Origin: Polaromonas sp. UBA5171
Lineage (GTDB): Bacteria; Pseudomonadota; Gammaproteobacteria; Burkholderiales; Burkholderiaceae_C
Direction: 5' to 3'
Assembly (NCBI GenBank): GCA_002413395.1
Contig: DHWX01000054.1
Span: forward strand, 1 to 39,246
DNA: 39,246 nt
Part shown: one piece after another, positions 11,333 to 17,364 of the stretch
How positions within the stretch are numbered: position 1 is the first letter of the stretch
How the letters are laid out: each line of letters opens with the position of its first letter
Translations under genes and position numbers: made by a program
Notes under the pieces: model-generated
What the model was told of the DNA's origin: nothing
The model's input: only the letters and a program-made list of their open reading frames with translations
The model's database searches: none

Positions 11333-11360
11333 GCCAATATTGACTTAAGTCAATATTGGC
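11333..11360. promoter_or_regulatory. Perfect 28-bp palindrome, Crp/Fnr-type operator
   Basis: A perfectly self-complementary 28-bp sequence whose centre is TTGACTTAAGTCAA. This has the TTGAx-N4-xTCAA architecture of Fnr/Dnr/NnrR sites. The centre (11346.5) lies about 42 bp before the transcription start predicted from the -10 hexamer CATAAT, which is the class II activator position. It shares the core TGACTYAAGTCA with the site at 30217-30232. Confidence 0.75.
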
Positions 11361-11376
11361 GGCGGTTGCCACAGAA

Positions 11377-11382
11377 CATAAT
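11377..11382 (+). promoter_or_regulatory. -10 hexamer of the cytochrome-porin promoter
   Basis: CATAAT matches the sigma-70 -10 consensus at five of six positions and lies 16 bp after the 28-bp palindrome. Initiation near 11388-11389 would give a leader of about 31 nt with AAGGA before the ATG at 11420. No good -35 is present, as expected where a Crp/Fnr protein replaces it. Confidence 0.6.
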
Positions 11383-11419
11383 AAAACCGTTCAATATTTA
11401 GGGGATAAGGACTCATGCC

Positions 11420-12907
11420 ATGAAGAACCCAGCGATAAATTCAAGCTTTTGCGTCTCAAAATTCACGTGGATCGTTGCAATCCTTGCAGCACTGCTGGGC
11501 GCATCACTGCCACAGGCAGCAATGGCACTTCCTGTGTTTGCGCGTCAAACCGGGCAAAACTGCATGGCCTGCCATGCGGGCGGACAATTCCCTGAACTCA
11601 CGTCCTACGGTCGCATGTTCAAGATGACCGGATATACCATAGGTGCGCGAACCATACCATTTTCGGTCATGGGAGTTGTCTCCAACTCCCAGGTCGCCGA
11701 CACGACCAAGAGCGACGATCCGGGTGCTGACTTCCAGAAGAATAAGCAGACCATCTTTGCAACCGGTAGTTTATTCCTGGCTGGCAAGGTTACTGACAAC
11801 ATTGGTGCCTTCACGCAATTCACCTACGACCCGTATGCCACGCAGGGACCTGACGGACAGTTCCATGGCCATAGCAATGCAGACAACATGGACCTGCGCT
11901 ATGCGGACAGGTTCATCGACGAAAAGAGGGACCTCATTTTTGGGGTATCCGTGAACAACAATCCATCGGTCTCCGATCCATGGAATACAGCGGCGGCATG
12001 GATGCAGTATGTCCCGGTGCCAAGCCCGACAAGCAGCCAGTTTGTTGATGGAGCCACGCCCTATCCTGGTTTTGCCGCCGGTGGCAACATCGCCGGCGTC
12101 ACCGCCTACGCTTACCTGAACCGGTCGATCTACGCGGAACTCGGCGGCTACTCCACGTCCAGAGGACTCTTTTCATTCATGAGTGCCGGCCTGGATAACG
12201 CCAGCACCACGAAGCTCAGAGGCGTCAATCCCTATTGGCGCCTGGCCTGGAACCATGAATGGGGACCACACAGCCTGATGGTTGGAACATCCGGGATGAT
12301 GGCCCAGATCTATGACAATCCACTGGACACGTCAGACCCTTCCACGATTCATCACACCACCGACTTGAATCTCGACGCGCAGTACCAGTATTTGCTGGAT
12401 CCGCATTCGGTGACCGCACAGTTTGTCTATTCTCACAACCGCCACCGTTATCCTGACTCGCTGGCGAATCAGCCGGCAGCCTTTGTCGATGCGACCGGTA
12501 ACGCCTTGGCCAATACCAACGCCGTCGATACGACCAATATTGAGCGCGCCAAACTGACGTATGTGTACCAGGCGCGGTATGGCGGGAGCCTGGCGCTCTT
12601 CAACCAGACTGGCAGCACCAACACGGCCAATCAGACCTCAGGCTATGACCCCGTCACGATGACCATCACGTCGTCGGACCCCAACGCAACAGCGCTTTCC
12701 ACGCGTGTTGGCGGTAACCTCTCCGGCAATCCTGCCACCCGCGGTTTGACGCTTGAGGCATTCTGGATGCCAATCCAGAACGTGCGCCTTGGTGCGCAAT
12801 ACACCGCTTACAGCCTCTTCAACGGGGCATCGGCGAACTATGACGGGTTCGGACGTAACGCCCGAGACAACAATACGCTGTTCTTCTATCTCTGGGCAGC
12901 GTTCTAA
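11420..12907 (+). CDS. Outer-membrane monoheme cytochrome c-porin fusion (Cyc2-like)
   Basis: A 495-residue exported protein. Residues 1-36 form a signal peptide ending near AMA-LPVF. A short heme domain follows with one c-type motif, CMACH (Cys48, Cys51, His52), and then FPELTSYGRMFKMTGY. The remaining 400 or so residues alternate polar and hydrophobic residues with many Tyr, Asn and Gly and end in an aromatic residue (LWAAF), as in outer-membrane beta barrels. This order and length match Cyc2, the Fe(II)-oxidising cytochrome-porin of Acidithiobacillus and neutrophilic iron oxidisers, but similar fusions occur in organisms not known to oxidise iron. A role in moving electrons across the outer membrane is inferred. 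The downstream c4-type cytochrome would be the periplasmic partner. Confidence 0.75.
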   Translation: MKNPAINSSFCVSKFTWIVAILAALLGASLPQAAMALPVFARQTGQNCMACHAGGQFPELTSYGRMFKMTGYTIGARTIPFSVMGVVSNSQVADTTKSDDPGADFQKNKQTIFATGSLFLAGKVTDNIGAFTQFTYDPYATQGPDGQFHGHSNADNMDLRYADRFIDEKRDLIFGVSVNNNPSVSDPWNTAAAWMQYVPVPSPTSSQFVDGATPYPGFAAGGNIAGVTAYAYLNRSIYAELGGYSTSRGLFSFMSAGLDNASTTKLRGVNPYWRLAWNHEWGPHSLMVGTSGMMAQIYDNPLDTSDPSTIHHTTDLNLDAQYQYLLDPHSVTAQFVYSHNRHRYPDSLANQPAAFVDATGNALANTNAVDTTNIERAKLTYVYQARYGGSLALFNQTGSTNTANQTSGYDPVTMTITSSDPNATALSTRVGGNLSGNPATRGLTLEAFWMPIQNVRLGAQYTAYSLFNGASANYDGFGRNARDNNTLFFYLWAAF

Positions 12908-12958
12908 TGCGGCCCATGGTCTTGCGCACAGCCTTGCAATCATCCAGGAATTAGTCAC

Positions 12959-13677
12959 ATGAAACTCGCACACCTCATCCTCGCCATGATCGGCGCTGGG
13001 CTCATCGTCGGATGCACCAACCTGCCCCGTTCGCGAGATTTGGCCAACCCGAACGTCTCAGCGGTCACGCTGGCGCAGCAGGTTTGCTCCAATTGCCACG
13101 GACTCACGGGCAATTCCGTGTCTCCGACCTTTCCGAACCTGGCGAGTCAAACACCGACTTACATCATGGCCCAGCTTAAAGTTTTCAAGAACCAGACCGC
13201 GGATTTTGAATTTTTGAATATATGTGGGGCCTGGGCCGCAGCCTGACCGACGAGCAAATCACCGGGTTGGCTGGCTACTACTCCAAGCAGCCACTGACAC
13301 GCATACCGATCGAAGGAGATACGTCCCGCATCCCCCTCGGCAAGGTGATCTTTGGGTCCGGCGTGCCAACGAAAAACGTGTCTGCCTGCCACGCGTGTCA
13401 TGGCGAGGCAGGAAAGGGCAACGACACCTTTCCACGCATGGCGGGCCAGCACGCTGACTACATCATCAAGCAACTGAACGTATTCCAGCGGACCAACGAA
13501 CGGCCAGAAGGTGCCGTCATGAAGACAGTCGCTCACGAACTCACCGAGGAAAACATCAAAAACGTGGCCGCCTACTTGCAAGCGCTGCCCAATATATACC
13601 TCCGCAGGAGGATGTCAGTGGCATTGAGACAGGAGCATAGTTGTCACCTGTTTGAAACCGGTGCCAACGCGGGGTAG
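12959..13677 (+). pseudogene. Diheme c4-type cytochrome lipoprotein, frameshifted by an 8-bp duplication
   Basis: The first frame (12959-13246) starts with a lipoprotein signal (lipobox LIVGC, Cys19) and a first heme motif CSNCH (Cys43, Cys46, His47), then runs into a stop. The second frame (to 13677) carries the conserved MWGLGRSLTDEQI segment, a second heme motif CHACH and YIIKQLNVF. Removing one copy of the 8-bp repeat at 13204-13219 joins the halves as ...DFEYMWGLGRSLTDE..., the normal family sequence. The intact protein would be a membrane-anchored diheme electron carrier, probably accepting electrons from the upstream cytochrome-porin 51 bp away. The last 27 or so residues after AAYLQALPN look unlike the family. 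AGGA precedes the start. Whether it is broken in the organism or only in the assembly is unknown. Confidence 0.8.
13204..13219. repeat. 8-bp tandem duplication (TTTTGAAT x2) causing a frameshift
   Basis: TTTTGAAT occurs twice back to back inside the cytochrome gene. With one copy the frame continues through both heme domains; with two it terminates at 13246. Confidence 0.9.
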
Positions 13678-13702
13678 GAGCAGGGATATTTTTCCTACTC
13701 CT
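13676..13702. terminator. Possible bidirectional terminator hairpin
   Basis: AGGAGCAGG (13676-13684) pairs with CCTACTCCT (13694-13702) with one mismatch that becomes a G-U wobble in the minus-strand RNA; the loop is 9 nt. It sits between the convergent cytochrome and lipoprotein genes. The T-run is in the loop rather than after the stem, so this is a weak call. Confidence 0.4.
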
Positions 13703-13719
13703 GTTTCAGTCGCGCAGAA

Positions 13720-14040
13720 TTACTGCTTGGGCACCACCACAATGGTTCCGCCGCCGGTTTTTCCTTGTGCACCGGTAGCGCCGGTGTAGCCCGTGCTCCC
13801 GGTGTCCCCGGTTGCGCCCGTAGCACCGGTGTAACCCGTGCTTCCAGTTGCGCCAGTGGCACCGGTATAGCCAGTAGTTCCAGTTGCGCCAGTGGCACCG
13901 GTATAGCCAGTGGTTCCGGTTGCGCCAGTGGCACCGGTATAGCCAGTGTTGCCTTGATTGCCTTGTGGTCCTGCGGGCCCGGTGCATGCGCCCAGTCCGA
14001 GAAGCGCGAGCAGAAGCACTGAGGTAGTTGCATATTTCAT
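13720..14040 (-). CDS. Small lipoprotein with collagen-like Gly-X-Y repeats
   Basis: A 106-residue protein. A lipoprotein signal peptide ends at the lipobox LGAC (Cys about 20), so the mature N-terminus is probably acylated. The body is almost wholly Gly-x-Thr triplets in 12-residue units (GYTGATGATGTT-like), as in bacterial collagen-like proteins, and ends in a hydrophobic tail with a final PKQ. It would form a surface or periplasmic fibre anchored by lipid. The start at 14040 has a good AGGA ribosome-binding site; the 29-residue upstream extension is unlikely. Threonine fills the position that is often proline. Its role is unknown. Confidence 0.8.
   Translation of the reverse strand: MKYATTSVLLLALLGLGACTGPAGPQGNQGNTGYTGATGATGTTGYTGATGATGTTGYTGATGATGSTGYTGATGATGDTGSTGYTGATGAQGKTGGGTIVVVPKQ
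13811..13954. repeat. 36-bp tandem repeat coding collagen-like units (4 copies plus partial)
   Basis: The anchor GTTGCGCC recurs at 13811, 13847, 13883 and 13919, giving an exact 36-bp period with a few substitutions and a degenerate partial copy before 13811. Each unit codes 12 residues, so unit gain or loss preserves the frame. Confidence 0.9.
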
Positions 14041-14160
14041 ATTGATTCCTGGTTGTATGCGGCCAAAAAAGCCGAACAACCCAGAATAGTGGGTCACGTC
14101 AGGCCGCGCCACAGGCGCATGCCGCAATGCAGCGTGGGCTGGCTCCTACACCATGGCGTG

Positions 14161-14886
14161 CTATCCTGTGGTGACCATGGATTCGCCCGCTGTCGTGAAC
14201 AATTCACCCGCCTCCGACAACCGCCCCAACACCAGTCGCAGATGCCTGCCACAGCGCGCCGCCAGCGCTTCATCGTGCGTGACTAGCACAAACGCAGTGC
14301 CATGTTCACGCGCAAGTTGCAACATCAGCTCAAACACGCCGTCGGCAGTGGCGCGATCGAGGTTGCCGGTGGGCTCGTCGGCCAACACGCAGGCCGGCCG
14401 GGTGACCAGCGCTCGGGCAATGGCCACACGCTGGCGCTCGCCGCCGGAGAGCTCTGCCGGACGGTGGTGAAGGCGGTCCTTGAGCCCCACACCGGCCAGC
14501 ATTTTGCTTGCGATTTGCGCTGCTTCCTCGCGGCGTTGACGCCGAATCCATAGCGGCATGGCGACGTTGTCAAGGGCGCTGAACTCTGGCAGCAAATGAT
14601 GAAACTGATAGACAAAGCCCAGGTGCTGGTTGCGCAGCAGGCCCTGCTGGGCGGGTGATAGCGCTGACAGGAGCTGGCCCTTGAGCTCGACTTGCCCGCT
14701 CGTCGGCGCATCCAGGCCGCCCATCAGGTGCAGCAAGGTGCTTTTGCCAGAACCCGAGGCGCCCACGATGGCCAGCGTTTCGCCGCGGTGGACCTGCAGG
14801 TCTACGCCCTGCAGCACCGTGACGTCGAGCCGGCCTTCGGTGAAGCGTTTGGTGAGGCCGCTGGCGCGTAAAACCACTTCACTCAT
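14161..14886 (-). CDS. lolD: Lipoprotein-releasing system ATP-binding protein LolD
   Basis: A 241-residue ABC ATPase that powers extraction of outer-membrane lipoproteins from the inner membrane by the LolCDE complex. Walker A GASGSGKST is at 42-50; the Q-loop region FVYQFHHLLPEFSALDNV has the Lol/MacB-type LLPEF signature; LSGGERQR, Walker B with ADEPTGNLD, and the H-loop THD are present. The start MSEVVLRA (14886) is standard; the 19-residue upstream extension is not family-like. It lies 153 bp downstream of the lolC-type permease on the same strand, with a long inverted repeat in the gap. Confidence 0.93.
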   Translation of the reverse strand: MSEVVLRASGLTKRFTEGRLDVTVLQGVDLQVHRGETLAIVGASGSGKSTLLHLMGGLDAPTSGQVELKGQLLSALSPAQQGLLRNQHLGFVYQFHHLLPEFSALDNVAMPLWIRRQRREEAAQIASKMLAGVGLKDRLHHRPAELSGGERQRVAIARALVTRPACVLADEPTGNLDRATADGVFELMLQLAREHGTAFVLVTHDEALAARCGRHLRLVLGRLSEAGELFTTAGESMVTTG

Positions 14887-14902
14887 AAGTATCCCCAAAA
14901 GG

Positions 14903-15034
14903 CTTCTGGAAATTCGATTGTCGGGATGCAGAGTGAGGCGCACGGAGCGCAGGACACCGGAACGTACTCAGGTACGTGAGGATTCCGAGCACCGCGCAAC
15001 GAAGCTATGCGCCCGAGAATCGGATTTACAGAAG
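14903..15034. repeat. 132-bp imperfect inverted repeat between lolC and lolD
   Basis: The ends are near-complementary over about 28 bp: the left arm starts CTTCTGGAAATTCGATT and the right arm ends ATCGGATTTACAGAAG, with few mismatches. The centre contains the perfect hairpin ACGTAC-TCAG-GTACGT. It has no coding potential and resembles repeated extragenic elements of Comamonadaceae genomes. It would fold in the lol transcript. Confidence 0.75.
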
Positions 15035-15039
15035 TCTTT

Positions 15040-16296
15040 TCATTCATAACGCAGGGCCTCCGCCGGGTTCACACGGCTGGCGCGCCAGCTCGGGTAAATG
15101 GTTGCCAGGAAAGAGAGCACCAGCGAGATGACGACAATCGGCATGATGTCGGCGTACTGCGGATCACTGGGCATGCGGCTGATGAGGTAGATATCCTTGG
15201 GCAGGAAACTGGCGTGGAAAAGCCGCTCCAGCGCGGGCACGATCACATCGATGTTGAAGGCAATGCCCAAGCCCAGCAGCAGTCCTGCTAGCGTGCCGAT
15301 CACGCCAACCATGGCACCCTGCACCATGAAAATCCCCATGATGCTTTGCGGGCTGGCGCCTAACGTGCGCAGGATGGCGATGTCGGCGCGCTTGTCGGTC
15401 ACTGTCATCACCAGCGTGCTGACCAGGTTGAAGGCCGCCACCGCCACGATGAGCGTGAGGATGATGAACATCATGCGCTTTTCAATCTGCACCGCATCAA
15501 ACCAGGTCTTGTTCTGCCGCGTCCAGTCACGAATCAGCAAGTCTCCGCTCAGGGTTTTGGACAATTCAAGCGCGACTTCCCTTGCCTTGTTCAAGTCCTT
15601 GAGCTTGATACGGATGCCGGTCGGCCCTTCCAGCCGGAAAATCCTGGCGGCGTCGTCCTGATGCATCATCACCAGTGTCGAGTCGTATTCGAAGTGGCCC
15701 GAGTCGAAGGTCCCCACCACCGTCATCTGTTTGAGGCGCGGCACCACACCTGCCGGGGTGACCTGGCCGCTGGGCGCAATCAGCGTGACGCGATCACCCT
15801 CGCTCACCCCCAAGGCGCGCGCCAGCTCGGCACCGAGAATGACGCCAAAACCACCGCTGACGAGCTTGGGAAAGGCGGTGTCCTTGAGCTGGGCCACAAG
15901 GTCAGTGACCTGGCCTTCCAGCGCCGGGTCAATGCCGCGCACCATCGCGCCCTTGATGTCTTCACCGCGCGCCAGCAAGGCCTGGGCGCCAATAAAGGTG
16001 GCAGCGCCCACAACGTTGGGGTTGGCCCGAATCTCGGCCAGCGTTTTTTGTGGATCGGGCAAGGCCTCGCCATTGGGGGCGAACACTTCGATGTGCGAGA
16101 TTACGCCCAACATGCGGTCGCGCACTTCCTTCTGGAAACCGTTCATCACGCTCAGCACAATGATCAGCGCGGCCACGCCCAGTGCAATGCCCAGCATGGA
16201 CACGCCCGAAATAAAGGAAATAAAACCGTTGCGCCGGGTGGTGCGGCCAGCGCGGGTGTAACGCCAGCCCAGAATCAGCTCGTAGGGGATTTGCAT
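15040..16296 (-). CDS. lolC: Lipoprotein-releasing ABC transporter transmembrane protein LolC/E
   Basis: A 418-residue inner-membrane permease. One transmembrane helix near residue 25-45 is followed by a large periplasmic (MacB-like) domain, then three helices in the C-terminal FtsX domain. The N-terminus (YELILGWRYTRAGRTTRRNGFISFIS) and the stretch TDKRADIAILRTLGASP are Lol permease hallmarks. It extracts mature lipoproteins and passes them to LolA. Only one permease gene is present, so this may be a single-permease (LolF-like) arrangement or the second permease may be elsewhere. A CACAAT hexamer 7 nt before the ATG suggests a leaderless transcript. Confidence 0.92.
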   Translation of the reverse strand: MQIPYELILGWRYTRAGRTTRRNGFISFISGVSMLGIALGVAALIIVLSVMNGFQKEVRDRMLGVISHIEVFAPNGEALPDPQKTLAEIRANPNVVGAATFIGAQALLARGEDIKGAMVRGIDPALEGQVTDLVAQLKDTAFPKLVSGGFGVILGAELARALGVSEGDRVTLIAPSGQVTPAGVVPRLKQMTVVGTFDSGHFEYDSTLVMMHQDDAARIFRLEGPTGIRIKLKDLNKAREVALELSKTLSGDLLIRDWTRQNKTWFDAVQIEKRMMFIILTLIVAVAAFNLVSTLVMTVTDKRADIAILRTLGASPQSIMGIFMVQGAMVGVIGTLAGLLLGLGIAFNIDVIVPALERLFHASFLPKDIYLISRMPSDPQYADIMPIVVISLVLSFLATIYPSWRASRVNPAEALRYE

Positions 16297-16338
16297 GACT
16301 GCGATTGTGGCATCCCGAACTCCCGGACAATAGAGGCC
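16297..16338. promoter_or_regulatory. 42-bp divergent promoter region with -10 hexamers next to both start codons
   Basis: The whole gap between divergent genes is 42 bp. The minus strand has CACAAT (16304-16309), 7 nt before the lolC ATG; the plus strand has GACAAT (16326-16331), 7 nt before the ATG at 16339. Both would start transcription at or next to the start codon. Confidence 0.5.
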
Positions 16339-17331
16339 ATGCCCACCCTACCCTTGCACCACCTGCTGATTCCGTTTGCCGCCTGCAACGCTGAAACCTG
16401 GTTGCCCACTGTGCAAGCACTGCCGCGCGCAAGCACGCGCAACCTGACCCAACTGCTGCATGGCATGAAGCGTGCGCACATCGACGAGGGCGATGTGCGC
16501 ACGCTGTCGCCGCCGCACGAGCGGGCGCTGGCGCGAGCGCTGGGCTTTGCCCCCACCGAGACCCCAGATGGCCTGATTCCCCTGGCTGCCCTGGATGCCG
16601 CCGCGCAGTTGCCTGCCGGCGCGGGGCAGGCCTGGGCCTGGATCACGCCCTGCCACTGGTCCATGGGCCGCGATCACGCCACCCTGACCGACCCTGCCGC
16701 GCTGGCCCTGACCGAGGACGAATCACGCACCCTGCTGGCGGCCATGCAGCCTTATTTTGAAACCGATGGCATCACACTGCATTACCTGGCACCCGAGCGC
16801 TGGCTGGCTGAAGGCGAACCGTTTCGCAAGCTACCCACCGCGTCACTCGATCGGGTGCTGAGCCGCAATGTGGACGCCTGGCTGCCTGAGGGGCACGGCG
16901 GCCGTAATTTGCGACGATTGCAAAACGAAATGCAGATGCTGCTATACACGCATCCCCTGAACGACGCACGGGCCGCCCGGCGCCAGCAGCCGATCAACTC
17001 GTTCTGGCTAAGCGGCACGGGCGCCTTGCCAGCCCGCAAAGCCGGGAATGCCCTCGCCCAACGGGGGCGAGAGCAAGTCAGCGTGCCGCGCAGCCTGGCC
17101 CTGGCCGTTTTTAACGACGATTGGGCCGCTTACACCCAGGCCTGGGCCGCCCTGGATACTGGAGAGATAGCGCAACTGCTGGCTCACCAGCGTGCCGGCG
17201 AAACCGTGCGGCTAACGCTGTGTGGTGACCGCAACGCCCTGACTTTTGCATCCAGCCACCCCGGATTGTTTACCAAATTTTCAAACCTTTTAAGCCCTAA
17301 GCCACTATGGAATCTGCTTGAAAAGCTATAA
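16339..17331 (+). CDS. Conserved hypothetical protein of COG4255 type (recJ neighbour)
   Basis: A 330-residue soluble protein of a family common next to recJ in Burkholderiales and sometimes labelled as phosphoglycerate-mutase-like; I do not consider that function supported. Conserved-looking stretches are LHHLLIPFAAC at the start, ITPCHWSMG near 103-111, LDRVLSRNVDAWLPEG and LRRLQNEMQMLLYTHPLND in the middle, and INSFWLSGTG around 216-225. No transmembrane segment or signal peptide is seen. The start is ATG 16339, since the long upstream extension of the frame is antisense to lolC. It ends 33 bp before recJ and is probably co-transcribed. It carries a hairpin at 17053-17071 that may derive from a repeat insertion. 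Confidence 0.7.
   Translation: MPTLPLHHLLIPFAACNAETWLPTVQALPRASTRNLTQLLHGMKRAHIDEGDVRTLSPPHERALARALGFAPTETPDGLIPLAALDAAAQLPAGAGQAWAWITPCHWSMGRDHATLTDPAALALTEDESRTLLAAMQPYFETDGITLHYLAPERWLAEGEPFRKLPTASLDRVLSRNVDAWLPEGHGGRNLRRLQNEMQMLLYTHPLNDARAARRQQPINSFWLSGTGALPARKAGNALAQRGREQVSVPRSLALAVFNDDWAAYTQAWAALDTGEIAQLLAHQRAGETVRLTLCGDRNALTFASSHPGLFTKFSNLLSPKPLWNLLEKL
17053..17071. repeat. G/C hairpin inside the COG4255-type gene
   Basis: CTCGCCC (17053-17059) and GGGCGAG (17065-17071) form a perfect 7-bp stem with a 5-nt loop. It codes for a polar, repeat-like stretch (NALAQRGREQ) between conserved parts of the protein, which suggests a small in-frame insertion. Confidence 0.5.
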
Positions 17332-17364
17332 CAATCATAGTGCTGCACGTTTTCTCCCGCGACC

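Noticed and set aside
13771..13960. CRISPR-like or satellite array
   Set aside because: The repeats are contiguous 36-bp units with no spacers and code for Gly-x-Thr triplets in one frame of a lipoprotein gene.
15661..16338. A long plus-strand open frame continuous with the COG4255-type gene
   Set aside because: It is antisense to lolC and has His/Gln/Arg-rich composition with no family similarity; the real protein starts at 16339.
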